The notes under the pieces are model-generated. The model did not search any database. It worked only from the letters and a program-made list of their open reading frames with translations, and was not told the DNA's origin. A stretch of 64,000 nt of DNA from Lunularia cruciata (Eukaryota; Streptophyta; Marchantiopsida; Lunulariales; Lunulariaceae): the NCBI GenBank assembly GCA_948567375.1, contig OX419758.1:38331473-38395472 (forward strand), given 5' to 3'. Position numbers and translations under genes: made by a program. Shown here one piece after another: positions 27,369-40,455 of the stretch; the first letter of the stretch is position 1, and each line of letters starts with the position of its first letter.

Positions 27369-28845
27369 GCGGTCCCGCGGAAGGAAATAAAAAATGACAC
27401 TTTGACAAATGCTACATAAGACATGGAGTGCAAACTATAGCTTTTGATGAAGACAAGATGGACAACGGTGGACCATGCTACTTGGGAATATTTCAGATTT
27501 AGCATTTCATTGAACTGTAACAACGACATCAGTCTGGGCTGTGGATTTGGGACCACCTCTCCACCTCAAAATTGATTCTCAAAAATTTGAATGGCGTAAG
27601 TATAGCTTTAAACGTTAAAGTTGCAATATAGGGATTCAAAACATCCTTGTAATTTGACAACTAGATTCATAAGGTGGTAAGGAACTCAGCTTCCAATAGA
27701 GATACGTTGAAGAGAGTTCCGAAAGAAAACCTTCCTTGCTTTCCTTCCAGCTGTTCAAGAAAAGTGAACCCAAAATATAGTTATAAGAGATTCCATTGTT
27801 GAAGAGAAACATCAAGATCTATTGAGTAAGTTGAGTGTTTCAAACGGTGTTGAACGATATCCTGAGTTATTAAAATCTCCAAACAAGCACTTTACATCAT
27901 GTCATACATGCAAAAGCTTTGCACAAACTAATTCTAAGACCTTATCCATTGTGGCAAGAAGATAAATCTAGTGATTTTGAATGCAGAACAAGATGCTGAA
28001 CTAGGAAACTCGAGAGTTGTGCCGAACACAATATCTTGACAAAATATACCCACAAGATCTTTGATTATCTCCGTGATCTCCACTTCCCAAATCTGCATAT
28101 TTGGACTCAGAACCCAATTTGATACTGAATTTGTATACGGAAGAAGTTAAATAAACCGATGGTTTCATATGCTGCCAACACTTGGAGTCAAAACTATATT
28201 CATCCTAAATGCAAAACACTAATCTGGCCACTTACATGTGGAGAAGAAAAAGAAATTGTTTCTTCACTTCACTAGAAAAATTGTTGCTAGTAAAAGATCA
28301 ATTAGATGAGCTTTGGCCAAGTTGGGATAAAAACCACCCGTGATTCCGACGCAATCATCATCATTTTCTCCAAGTGCATGCATTGAACTTTGTCACAATA
28401 ATTATGCCTTTGATTTGCCATCACCCCGTCACTTCCTATCACCTGAACTTGATTGAAAGATGTTATACACACATTGCATAGCTCGAGATTGTTAATAACT
28501 AATGGCCTAAATTCCATCAAGTCCATTGCATATCTACCTTGAGGAGTTACCATGGAAAGCGTTAGTCTATGCTTATTGCCACACGGTGTGTTAATCCAAG
28601 ATAATAGGCTTGATGGCGCTTGAGGACACCCATAGCCGCTCTATGGGGCTCTTTGTCGAGGTCTAATGTGTCAATTTAAGATTAAGTAGGCTTTTGCCCA
28701 TCATTGCTCGATGGCACCCATTGTCGTTTGATGACATCCGTGTGGAGTAAAATTCCTCAACCCTCACTCAATTTCTTGGTTGCCATAGGGTGGCACATAT
28801 CATTTTCCATAACTTGTACTATCTCCCTTGCCGCACTAATCTATG
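27369..28845. other. AT-rich stretch, no gene seen
   Basis: No recognisable coding sequence on either strand. CpG becomes rare, as in the transposon-rich part of the window that follows. Confidence 0.4.
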
Positions 28846-29586
28846 TGTAATACCAAGAGCTAGCCATATGATCTAGATGTGAAATTTGGTTTGGTAACAT
28901 CTAGAATGATGTTATACATGATGGTCAAAATAGATAAGATAGAAGTATCACCAAAAGAGTACTTCTAGTAATAGGGCAGAAACCAAAATAGACTTGAGAA
29001 CTTTAGAACCCAATAGCTAGACATATGATTTAAAGATGAGAATTGGTTTGGTAACATCTGGAAGGATGTTACACATGATGGACTAAACAGATCAGAAAGA
29101 GGTATCACCAAAAGGGGACTTATACTAATAGAGTAGGAACCAAAAAATGCCTGAAATCTTTGAAGGCAATTTTGGAGGCCTAAACGGATGAATTAGGCCT
29201 CGAAAATGTGCGGACCCCCCCCCCTAACAAATGAAAGGCTGGCCTTACCTCCTTCCTGCTTTGTCTCGTCGAGAGCTTTCCAACGGTACCTTACTCATGT
29301 GATTCTGAGATTCCTACAGGAAGATTCCCTAAAAGATTCCCTCCGGTCAAAGCTTGTTTGACCAACCAGATAGGACCTAGACCAGACATGTCACCCATCC
29401 AAGTAAGTAATCCAAGGGTGGAGCTTTCTGACATGTCACCTATCTGTGTCCCTAATCCTATGGTGGAACTTCCTTGGAGGAGATCCTCTTTGTCTATATA
29501 ATAAAGAGAAGGTGCTCCTTTGGGGCATCGAATGTTTGAGTGTGCAATCTGTGTTTTCTCTCTTCTCTTGTCCTCGAAGTATTACA
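28846..29586 (+). mobile_element. Solo LTR, Ty3 family B, with 5-bp target duplication
   Basis: Starts TGTAATACCAAGAGCTAG and ends GAAGTATTACA, the same ends as the LTRs of the element at 31240-37806, in opposite orientation. It is flanked by CTATG on both sides (28841-28845 and 29587-29591). It contains the internal near-duplication of its own start (second copy from about 29011). There is no internal element sequence next to it, so it is a recombination product of a former full element. Confidence 0.93.
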
Positions 29587-29591
29587 CTATG

Positions 29592-30599
29592 CAAATGAAC
29601 AACCACACCAATGCAAAACTACAAAACATGCAATTTAGTTTATTGACATGAGCATTTTCACACATGGTGAATTTGAGTTTGAATAGTTGAGAGTTGCATT
29701 TTGGATCCATTAAAAATTTTCATAAATCACACTCTAAGAATCACCAACCAAAAATTGTGAAAACATTCTCAAGATGCCATGTCACTTCTTTTGACAATAG
29801 TTTATTTCAATACAATAATCCTAAACATCTGTAATATAGCACCTGACTTTTATAAATGAACACAACATGCACCAAATATCCCATAATACAATTTCCTTAC
29901 AAAGTTCATTGAAAATAATTCCAAAGTTTGTTATTTATCCCCATAGACATCTGTCCAAACTATTTCTAAAACCCCTTGATGTGATGTTGATCCTCTTCCT
30001 AATTTCTTGCCTGCTTTCCTTCCTTTTTTCTTCCGTTCCTCATACTATCTTGTCTCCGGCCATCAATAGAACAAAAGCATGTGTGAATTGTCAACGAATA
30101 CCGCTCGTTCCACTTTCATAAAGTGATTGTGGATTGAGCCTTGTGCGGGAGCTGAGGGAGAGTGTAGAGACGGAAGATGAAAGGAAGTGACATGAGAGAC
30201 ATCTATAATTCTTGAGGTCTCTCTACCATATAGCACTTGAGTGAATAGTAGATTCTCATTGTTTTTCAATTTTGGTTCCATTGGTACCTAGATTGAAGAC
30301 TATGGAGAATGGAGTAGAAAGTTATGAGGACTTTTAGCTTTTTTTTAGGGTTTAAAGTGATCATTACACATTGAGAGTGATAGGTTGTGAATTTTAATTT
30401 CCAATCTCTTGGTTTTCATGATTAAGTTCCATGGGAATTTAGTTTGAAAATTTTGAAGATGGAAATTGAAAGTTATGAGAGTTTATAGATTTTAAGGTTT
30501 GGAGAGATTGTTTTTTATGTGAGTTAGGATGTAAGGGGTTGTGGTTTTGCAGATATGGGGAGATATAGAGAGGAGCATCGTGTGTTACTATCATTATTT
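29592..30599. other. AT-rich stretch, no gene seen
   Basis: Nothing recognisable on either strand. The left end adjoins the solo LTR; the right end leads into the LINE. Confidence 0.4.
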
Positions 30600-31239
30600 C
30601 TATGCTAGCCATGGCTACACCTTCCCATGTGGGGTTGCCTAGAGCGACTTGAGATACACCATGTTCGGTATATCACCGATGCTTTATCTTGCAAGGGGTA
30701 AAGACCCATGTGGGAAGGATGCACAAGGACTATGATTGGACCACTTGTGATACCCACGTGAGACGAGCGACCACATCAACAATAGTGACACTCGGGATTA
30801 CGCATGCTTCTTCTATCCCTTTGTTGATCGTTCCAAGGATACCAATCGAGTCATGGGAATGGTTAGCTTCTCAAGCGGGTTGCATTTTTGGGTTATTTGA
30901 GACTAGTTTTCCATGTACACATCTATTCCATAGGCTACTTGCACACTCCATGATGAGGCTAGACAGGTTTTTTGCCTACCACTTGATCATTTGGCACGTG
31001 ACCCCTTGGATGAGTTAGCATAGTTCCTATTCCTCTTACTCCCTTGATGATGTCTTCACTATGCTAGAGGGGGACATGCAGGGTATAGAGAGGTGGCTAC
31101 TAGATTTCATTGATTCCAAGCGGGGAATTGGGCGGCACTTCAGGAGGAGTCTGTTAGGGCTACACGATTTAGGAGACAAGCATTGCAATAGGATACCATA
31201 GAGTCCACTCGATTATGACAATGTAGGACATTGGGTCAA
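30600..31239 (+). mobile_element. LINE copy B, upstream coding part
   Basis: Open stretches in the plus strand, for example 30689-31018 and RWLLDFIDSKRGIGRHFRRS at about 31088-31147, run up to the insertion point of the Ty3 element and resume directly after its right-hand target duplication at 37807. The amino-terminal limit of the LINE is not clear; 30600 is approximate. In-frame stops are present. This part corresponds to sequence N-terminal to the reverse transcriptase. Confidence 0.55.
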
Positions 31240-31969
31240 TGTAATACTCCAAGGACAAGAGAAGAGAGGGAAACACAAATTACACACTCAACATTCGGTG
31301 CCCCAAAGGAGCACATTCTCTTTGTTATATAGACAAAGAGGATCTCCTTCAAGGAAGCTCCACCATAGGATTAGGCACACAAATAGGTGACATGTCAGCA
31401 AGCTCCACCCTTGGATTAATTACTTGGATAGGTGATATGTCGGTCTAGGTCCTATCTGGTTGGTCAAACAAGCTTTGAACAAAAGGAATCTTTTAGGGAA
31501 TCTTCTTGTAGGAGTCTTGGAATCACGTAAGGTACCATTGGAAAGCTCTCAACAAGACAAACCAAGGGGGGAGGGTAATGCCAGCCTTTGCTGTGTGGGG
31601 GGATAAATTGCACATTTTCAAGGCCTAATTCATTCGTTTAGGCCTCCGAAATTGCCTTCAAAGATTTCAGGTATATTTTGGTTCCTACTCTATTAGTAGA
31701 AGCCCCCTTTTGGTGATACCTCTTTCTGATCTGTTTAGTCCATCATGTGTAACATCCTCCCAGATGTTAACAACCCAATTCTCACCTTTAAATCATATGT
31801 CTAGCTACTGGTTCTAAGGTTCTCAAGTATTTTTTGGATTTTGCTCTATTAGTAGAAATATTCTTTTGGTGATACTTCAATCTGATCTATTTTAACCATC
31901 ATGTATAATAACATTCTAGATGTTACCAAACCAAATTTCACATCTAGATCATATGGCTAGCTCTTGGTA

Positions 31970-33647
31970 TTACAGACCTCCCTCCTCGTTGTGCAATTGT
32001 TGCTCAAATGCTTGCACCAACACCGGTGCATGTGTCAAATTGGCAGTGGGCTTCCAGGTTACTTCATAGAGGGGGTCACCTTTCCATTGTACTAGATAGT
32101 CCACCAGCAAATGGCAAGTACCACGCACGTGTTTTTGGAGAATACGCTCCACTTCATATTCCTCTGTGCCATCAATGAGTGTCGGACAAGGTTGAATGTC
32201 TTGGGTGGAATGACCCTGGCCTGAGCGAGGAGGGAAACATGGAACACGGGATGGATCTTCATATGTGGTGGTAGCTCAAGGTGATAGGCCACCTGTAAAA
32301 GACCAAATCAGAGGAGAGAAATAGGAGAATGGAAACTCACATTGGGGCACTTGAATAAGTGAAAACTCCAATACCTAGCATGAGCTTTGGCTTTGGTATT
32401 TATAGGTAGCATACAAGGCCCTTGAGAAGCTTCTCAAGAAGCTTCCTCAAGCCGCTTTCTTAGAGTGTAAGCCAAGTTAACTAGGAAGCTTCTCAAGAAG
32501 CTTCCTTCTAGAAGCCACCTACTTGGCATGCAAGCTAAGCTAATTGGAAGCTTCTAGAAGCTACTTACTTGAGGTGCAAGCTAAGCTAGCCGAGAAGCTT
32601 CCCAAGAAGCTTCCTAGATACTTTTGGAATATTCTAGGCTAATTTGTCTTATGTGCTACTTCTTGAGCCTGACTAACTTTGTTGCTAAACTCCATATTGT
32701 TACACCACCATGCTAACGCGACAAAGAATTGAGAAAGGCCCACTAAAACAAGGTCTAAGCTTACGAGATCCAACTAATGTCAGGTTGGTTGTCGATAGCC
32801 ATACTTGATCCCCAACATTGAACTCCATGTGCCTATGGTATGCATCAGCATACTGCTTCTATCAATTTTGTGCAATTTATAATATGTGCTTGGCGCTCTC
32901 TACACCTTGTTGGATTCTAGAAACAAACATGTTGATTGTATTGACCTTGGTAGCCACTGGACGGATCTTCATCAAGCTAGAAGGTGTGAAGGGGTTCTCA
33001 CCATACATGAGGAAGAACGGAGTGACTTGGGTGGATGCATTCACTAAATTGTTGTAAGCAAATTCCACCAACAAGAGTAGGATGTCCCACCTCTCTTGCT
33101 CTTCTAAGGTGAAGCCGCGTAACATGTCTTCAATTGTGCGATTAGCCCGCTCTGTTTGGCCATCTGTTTGAGGGTGGTAAGTTATGGACATGGTCAACTT
33201 GGTTTTGAAGAAACCAAAGAGTGTTTGCCAAAACAAACTGGTGAATTGAGTGCCTCTATCAGTGATAAGTACTCTAGACAAGCCATGGTGAGAGAAGACT
33301 ACATCTCAGTATAATTGAGCTAGTTGTGGAGCGGTCACATCCTTGGTGGTAGGGCATACATGAATAATTTTGCTAAGCCGGTCCACAAAGACCACGATGG
33401 AGTTAAACCCTAAGGTGGTCTTGGGTAATTCACAGATGAGATCCATACTCACTTGTTCCCAACATTGGGTACGCATGGGGAAAGGTTGAAGGAGCCATGC
33501 AAGAGCTTGATTAGAATCTTTGTTCTGTTGACAAAGTAGGCAGTTGTGCACGTAGTTCATCATGTTGTTGCTCATCTTAGGCCAATAGTAATGGCGTTGG
33601 ATTGCATCCAAGGTCTTGTCCACTCCAACATGACTTGCAATGGCCAA
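31970..33647 (-). other. Integrase and chromodomain region of the family-B Ty3 fossil
   Basis: Recognisable parts are the zinc-binding start with HVGVDKTLDAIQRHYYWPKM and LLCQQNKDSN, the catalytic core with MDLICELPKT and VDRLSKIIHV, then LITDRGTQFTS and YHPQTDGQTERANRTIED, the C-terminal part with LPPHMKIHPVFHVSLL, and a chromodomain with YLVQWKGDPLYEVTWKP immediately before the 3' LTR. Chromodomains in this position steer integration to heterochromatin in known chromoviruses. The solo LTR at 32294-32704 lies within it. Confidence 0.9.
32294..32704 (-). mobile_element. Solo LTR, Ty3 family A, inside the family-B element
   Basis: On the minus strand it starts TGTAACAATATGGAG and ends GGTCTTTTACA, with CCACC on both sides (32289-32293, 32705-32709). 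It interrupts the integrase C-terminal region of the family-B element, so it came later. It contains many GAAGCTTC modules, including a perfect heat-shock-type element at 32546-32560, and a TATAAATAC box (about 32396-32404, minus strand). Confidence 0.95.
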
Positions 33648-33649
33648 AT

Positions 33650-36500
33650 CATGACATTCCGCTAGAATGGTGGTGCGTAATTTTGGGACATTTAGGATCT
33701 ATAAGCTGCCATCACAAAAGATGAGTCCTTGGGTGTTGGTGACGCCTTTGGATGATTACGCTTCTACAATCTGTGGATCAGTTTTTGTAGTAGCCAGAAT
33801 CTCTGGCCAGAATTCAGGGTTAACCTTAACCTCTGCTACCAAGTTGTTTGCCATTGGCATGCGGGTTAATGCATCTACAAGTTACTTCTTACCTTCCACG
33901 TAGGTGATTGTCATTTTGAAGCATTGTCGCCACTCTACCCACTAAATCTAGCAACAAGATAGATCCTTTTGCGTCTCAAGGTAGACTAGAGGTTTGTGGT
34001 CTGTTCCTACTCAAATGCCTTCTTGCCCAAATAGTGCTTCCAATGCTTGGTTGCCAGAACAATGGCCAGCTCTTCTCGTTTTGTGGTGTGGTAGTTGCAC
34101 TCTGTTGGTAACAACTTTTGAGAGAAATATGCAATTGGATGCCATCCGTCATGCCACTCTTGTTGTAGGATTGCTCCTATTGCTACGCTTGATGCGTCTT
34201 AGCCAACTTGATTGGACATTTTGGGTCATACCACTTCAAGATTGGTGCATGTAGCAAGGCGGCTTTCAATTCATGAAAGGCCAACTCTTGTGTGATTCCC
34301 CATGTCCACTTCTTCCCCTTGCCAAGTTGTGTCATACCTAGTTCAAAAAGGCAGTTTTGTACACATCCTCCTCTACAATTCGGATTTGATTGTAACCACT
34401 CCGCAAGTCCAATTTGGTGAAGTATCTCGCTCCATGGAGTTGATCAAATAGGTCATCCATGCAAGGTAAGGGGTATTTGTTCAAACTATTTGCTAATTGA
34501 GACCTTGATAGTCAATGCACATGCGCATTGTACCATCCTTCTTCTTCACAAACAAGACAAGAGCCCCATATGGTGATATGTTAGGTTTGATGAACCCCTT
34601 CTGCAGCATCTCCTCAATTTGAGTCTTACACTCCTCCAACTCATGAGGTGATAGGCGATACAAGGAGGTGTCTTCCCCGAGAGTGTCTCAATTTTATGAT
34701 CTACTCTCCTTTTTGGTGGTAATCATGAGGGTAGATCATCAAGAAAGACATCTTGAAATTCATCTACCACAGCCTTCAATTTCTCAGGAATTTGTCCATC
34801 AAGTTGTGCACTCTAGACTTCTCTTATTAGACCCATCAAACATCTATTGGTCTTACAGACAGTTGCCGTCCCTACGATATATAGAAGCAGATCTTGCTTG
34901 GGTGATTTTTCTTTAACCCCAATGATTGATCATTGGTGGGTTCTCACTACTTTCTTCCTCCAGTCTACCCTAGGGTTGTAATGCTCCATCCATGGCATGC
35001 CTAAGATTGTATCATAACGAGCTAATTGTATCACTTGCCACTCAATTTCTTCTTGATATTCTCCTATAGAGAGTATGACCCGTCTAGATAATGATTCAAT
35101 CCTCTCTGTTTGCTCGTTAGGCAACTATACTTCTTCACTCCCATCTCTCTCTAGATCCATTCCCAATCTTATTGCAAAAGAGTGACATAAGAAATTCTTT
35201 GTTGCTCTCGGATCTATTAATACTCTCACTTGATTGCCTTCTAGGACTCCATTCACGACAATCAATTGTGAGGTTGCCTTTCGGGATCTTTGCACATTAG
35301 TCTTCTTCCTTCTCTCGCTTTTGTTCTTCTTTATTGAGCCAGTAAGGCCACGAGGTACATTTATTGGCAATCTTCATTTTCCAAAGTGTTTTCCACCTCC
35401 TCCTCCTCCTCCTCTTTTATGCGCCTCTCCATATTGTTCAAAGATTGCTTGTATGAAGGCCGAGTGCTTCTAGAGAAATGAGTGCAACAGTTGGTAGATA
35501 TATGCCCAATACAACCACAATTGTAACAATGGCGTTATTACAATTGTGTTCCTTGAGTTCCTTCTCCTTGTGGGACTCCATCTTGTTGTTCTTCTACCCG
35601 TCCATGCTCCTCTTGAAGCGGTTGTGCTCCTCGATCTTGAAATCAAAGGTTACCCAATTCCATTGGTACGGGTCTACCCATGTGTGGCATTTCTGCCCAA
35701 TAATGTTGAGGTGGAACTACTCCTTCACCTCCACCCAATGCTCCTGCTATTCTCTATGCACAAGCAATGGCTTCAAATACCGTGCGAGGATTTTGCACCA
35801 TGACTTCTTGGCGAATCCGCTCCTTTAACCCTTGTTTGAAATTATCAAGAGCCTCTGCTGGACTCATATCGGTTATTGCAACTTGTAGATCCAAAAATGC
35901 CTCTACATACTCTTGTACGTTGTTCTTTTGTCTCAATCCCCATAGTCGGGTTCGAGCCATCTGCATAGAATCCACCGATTGGAAATTCTTCAACAATCCT
36001 TCTTGCATTGATGTTCACATGACCTCCCTTCTCTCTGCCAACATGGATTGTTCCCAAGGATCATACCATGTGAGGGCTTTATCGGTCAAGTACCCACATG
36101 CAAACACGCTTGCAGCATGCTCCGTGACCTTTGTTGAGAACAATCGGAAATATCAATTCATTCTTGAGATCCAATTTTCCACTACTCCCATCATACGCTG
36201 CCCCTTGTAAGGCTCAATGTTGCAAGTCTTTGTCATCCGGAGTAATAATGTGGCCTCATTGTTGATAGGGTTGTAGGCATAGGTGCCTCTCCAAGTACTT
36301 CAGTCGCAGGTATTGGGTTTTAAGACGGCTCTTCTTCTTGCATTGCTTGATCATTCCTAAGGATCTGCATTTGACTTTGTAATGTCTCCATGGTCATCTT
36401 AATCTCTCAAAACTCATTCAACATTCCTTGCATTCCTTGCACCAGCTCTTGCAATTGCGGATCTATGGTTCCTACAACACTCAGTTGCTAATGTCTACTT
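33650..36500 (-). other. gag, protease and reverse transcriptase/RNase H region of the family-B Ty3 fossil
   Basis: Reading the minus strand: a gag-like segment with RLWGLRQKNNVQEYVEAF and a zinc-knuckle-like GCIGHISTNC (about 35.50 kb), a protease-like segment with RVLIDPRATKNFLCHSFA (about 35.2 kb) and WQVIQLARYDTILGMPW (about 35.0 kb), then reverse transcriptase and RNase H segments between 34.9 and 33.65 kb. The region is broken in several places. Confidence 0.8.
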
Positions 36501-37806
36501 CAATACACAGTCAGTATGATCACTCTAGAAGGCGCACAAACTAAAGGAACTACCATTGGGACCTCAAAAGCTATCACTCGTTGATAATACTCCTTGCCAA
36601 AATTTCTAACCAAAAAATCTCTAAACATCACTTTCGGTCTCACTACATAACGGATTTCTACTTGAGTGTTGAAAGGGAGAGGATTTGGGACATTCACATC
36701 CATATCATCATAGTAGAATGTAGATTTTCAACTCCCACTCTCTGTCATATATCACCACAGGTAGAATCACCGGGTTTGGTGAGTTCATCACTTTGTCCAT
36801 GAATTCTATGCCAAAGTGATAAACTAACAATACCCTCATTTTCTCATGCTAGATGTACACAAACTTGATGTGGAATGGATTTGGGAATGGAAAGCTAGGT
36901 GCGGGAAATTATCCTCCTGGTGCATCCATCCCGTCCGCTCTCTAAAGTCCTTCCTAAGTCTAGCAACTACTCTATGTTCTCCACCTCAAATTACTCAGTT
37001 TTAGTAGTTTGTGCTCTTCCAAGAAGGGTGATCCACTCTCTTGGACTAAGACACTCGCTCTGATACCATTGTAATACTCCGAGGACAAGAGAAGAGAGGG
37101 AAACACAAATTACACACTCAACATTTGGTGCCCCAAAGGAGCACCTTCTCTTCATTATATAGACAAAGAGGACCTCCTCCAAGGAAGCTCCACCATAGGA
37201 TTAGGCACATAGATAGATGACATGTCAACAAGCTCCACCCTTGGATTACCTACTTGGATGGGTGACATGTTGGTCTAGGTCCTATCTGGTTGGTCAAACA
37301 AGCTTTGAACAAAAGGAATCTTTTAGGGAATCTTCTTGTAGGAGTCTCGAAATCACGTGAGTAAGGTACCATTGGAAAGCTCTCAATGAGACAAACCAGG
37401 GGGAGGGGAAGGCCAGCCTTTGCTTTGTTGGGGGGTAATTTGCACATTTTTGAGGCCTAATTCATCCTTTTAGGCCTCCGAAATTGCCTTCAAAGATTTC
37501 AGGCATATTTTGATTCCTACTCTATTAGTAGAAGTCCCCTTTTGGTGATACCTCTTTCTGATCTGTTTAGTCCATCATGTGTAACATCCTCCCATATGTT
37601 ACCAACCCAATTCTTACCTTTAAAACACATGTCTAGCTATTGGTTCTAAGGTTCTAAAGTATTTTTTGGTTTTTGCTCTATTAGTAGAAGTACTCTTTTA
37701 GTGATACTTCAATCTGATCTATTTTGACCATCATGTATAACATCATTCTAGATGTTACCAAACCAAATTTCACATCTAGATCATATGGCTAGCTCTTGGT
37801 ATTACA

Positions 37807-40455
37807 GTCAAGTGGGAGAGTTTAGTAGAGCGGCACGAGCGCTACACCTTTGTCTATGACAAGTCCTACTCATGATACTATCTCTTCCCTACGCTCACTA
37901 CATCCTATAGCAGTAGAAGGACTACCACTAGAGATCTTAGATTATCAACCTGAGCAGCCTTTATGTCTTTATGTCTATTTGCACAAGCATTGTGCATTGC
38001 CCCTCACTTTTCCTCAGGAGGCTTGTCAAGGATGGTTTATGAGCACCTTAGAGATTGTTTCCAAGCGGATGATCCTTCTAGTGGTTTTACCAAGTTATTT
38101 TAGGTGGATGCAGCAATAGTGAGAGGAGACATTCTTATGTTTGTTAGTTGGGTGTTAGGTGCTAGTTGACTTCTCATGATGGAGAAGTACACTAGGGGCA
38201 TTAGACCAATTGCTATTGGAGAGATCTTTTTGCATTTGGTTAGTTGTACCATTGTCCTTTAGCATCATTCTTACCTTTGGCAGCACCTCAGTCCACATCA
38301 ATTTGGAGTAGCTGCACTTGGAGGATTTGAGGCTATATCTCTAGGCATTAGAGCACTTGGTAGATATCCATCCGGATTGGGTCATCCTACAGGTGGATGT
38401 TGAGAACGCTTTTAATAGTGTCTCACAAACATCCATCTTTAGAGAGCTTAGGGAGGCTAGTGGATCCTTGGCAAGTCTCATTCCTTTTGTGCGGTCTTTT
38501 TATGGATCTCATGCTTCCCTTTACTACCAACATGGTGGTTCATAGGATGGAATCATTGTCTAGGAGTCAACTGTTGGTACACGTCAGGGAAATCCTTTGG
38601 GAGGCCCTTATTTTCCATGGCTCACTTTAGAGCTCTCCTATCTACTACTTTGGCCATGCTAGGTTGTTTATTTCCCTCATTGACAGATGATACACACATT
38701 GTAGGCCTTGAAGATCAGATTAGGCAGGCCTTTGACTACTTGACTACCAAGCTACATCTAGTAGGCTTGAGATTCAAGGTGTCAAATTATAGGGCATGGT
38801 CTCCTTTAGGTAACACTCCACACCTTGAGCTTCCAGAGAGGTGTATCACATCCACATATGGACTTTGTGTTCTTGGAGTGCTAGTAGGATCGGAGGATTT
38901 TGTCACATGCTTCTTAGTCGCTGCCCTTGCAGAGGATGTTCTCCATGTGGATGACCTTCTGTTACTAGGAGATCTGCAGGTGGCATTTGGTATACTCTCC
39001 TCCATTATTGCTTGTCGACCAACCTACATTGACCATCCTCATTTGCAGAGTTCCTCCCTCATCATCCTTCCTTTCACGTCTAAGAGCATTTGATAGGAGG
39101 ATTATGGGAGTCTTTGGTGATATTATTGGACCAAGGACTTTTGAGTGTGTGACATGGGATTTGGCACATAGACAGACGGCTCTAAGAGATCTCATGTGGT
39201 GGGGCTGGCTTGCTATTTATGGAGGAGATGGCACCTATAGCATTTTTGGGTAGTTGGGCTCTCTCGGCACCATACTTTCCTCTTGTTTTGTGGTTGCTGA
39301 TGTGCCGGTTTTGGAGACTTATGTGACAAAGGTGGAAGGAGGATCCTTTTGTCTCCAAGTGTTATTGCAGCATACAAGAGATAGTCTATCCTCACAAGCA
39401 CAAGAGGATTTTCCACCTTTTGCTTCACTATCGTCAGATTGGACTAGAGGTTTAAAGTCTTCCTTGATGGAGCGATAATGTGAGCATAAGCTACATTCTC
39501 TCTTAGTTGACTCGTCCATTCCTCAGGCTACTAGAGCACATCTTTGCTCTTGCTCCGTCAAGGGTGTAGTCTCTTGGATCCTAGCTCGACCGTGCATTAG
39601 GGCATTCCAACTTGCACCAGCTACTTTCTCTACAATGATGAGGTTTTGCTTAGGTTTGGTCCACCCATCTACATCTTCATTACTCACTTGTGAATGTGAT
39701 TTTACACTAGATGCATCAGCGGTCCACATGACACGGTGTCCTTTTGGAGGATAGAGGATAGCTACCCATGATGCCATTAGGGACATAGTGTTTGCTATGG
39801 CATGAGAGAGTGGATACTTGGCTTGGAGTGAGCGTTTGTATGCTTTGCAGATGACACATGTGAGGGCAGACTTATATTTGGTCCGAGATAATTAGGTGAT
39901 AGTAGCGGATGTCATGGTTACAAACCCTACGTGGGATACAGTTTTGGAGGGAGTGATTACCCATCCCATTGGATGGGCGGCGAGTGTAGAAGCAGGTCAT
40001 AAGGTCTCCAATTATAGGGGTATGCAGCGAGGTCACCTCTTTGTTCCTCTAGCCTTGGAGTCATATGGAGCTATGGACATGGCATTTGACACATTTGTCA
40101 GGGAGTGCACGAGAGCTTATCATGTTAGACATCAGGGTATACCACTCTCACTCTCATACTTTGTAGCATATTTTAGATAGCATGTGTCCATTGCTCTATA
40201 GAGTGCTGTGGTTGGTGCAATCCATAGGAGAGCAATCACATTAGGTGATGTTTCCTTGGATGCTCCAGTTGTGTGTAGACCGTATGACTTTCATAGCTTG
40301 GATATCTTAGGTGCGATAGGGCAGATTTCTCATATAGACTCTATTGGGGCTTAGCCCCATGTTACCTTTTTTGTCTCTCCCTTGTACGGCTTGATGGGGT
40401 CTTCCCATCCTTCATTTTTCCTACACGGTCGCCTTTTTCACTTTCATAAAGCAGT
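37807..40455 (+). mobile_element. LINE copy B: reverse transcriptase, zinc knuckle, putative RLE domain and 3' tail
   Basis: Plus strand, continuing after the Ty3 insertion. Reverse transcriptase blocks are visible: RPIAIGE (about 38203), LQVDVENAFNSVS (about 38390), GTRQGNPLGGPLFSM (about 38575) and LTDDTHIVGL (about 38680, the YADD box). A C-terminal C.....H....CPFGG.R..THDAIRD zinc-knuckle-like block lies at about 39690-39780, then RADLYLVRDN (39866-39893) and VIVADVMVTNPT (39896-39931), the arrangement of a restriction-like endonuclease placed after the reverse transcriptase, as in R2/CRE/NeSL-type non-LTR elements. Stops and frameshifts are scattered through it, for example a TAG directly after RDN, so it is inactive. 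The tail at 40297-40353 resembles the 10.3 kb minisatellite. Confidence 0.8.

Larger units (their letters stand above)
31240..37806 (-). mobile_element. Ty3/gypsy chromovirus fossil, LTR family B, with both LTRs
   Basis: Full-length in layout, 6.57 kb, minus strand. The 5' LTR is 37070-37806 and the 3' LTR 31240-31974 (737 and 735 bp, about nine in ten bases alike by eye). Ends are TGTAATAC/GTATTACA and the target duplication is GTCAA (31235-31239, 37807-37811). A primer site complementary to initiator Met tRNA (TGGTATCAGAGC on the minus strand) lies at 37057-37068. Order on the minus strand: gag (about 36.5-35.45 kb), protease (35.4-34.9), reverse transcriptase and RNase H (34.9-33.65), integrase (33.65-32.1), chromodomain (about 32.15-31.98). 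Coding is broken, on the order of ten or more breaks. It sits inside a LINE and contains a family-A solo LTR. Confidence 0.95.
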
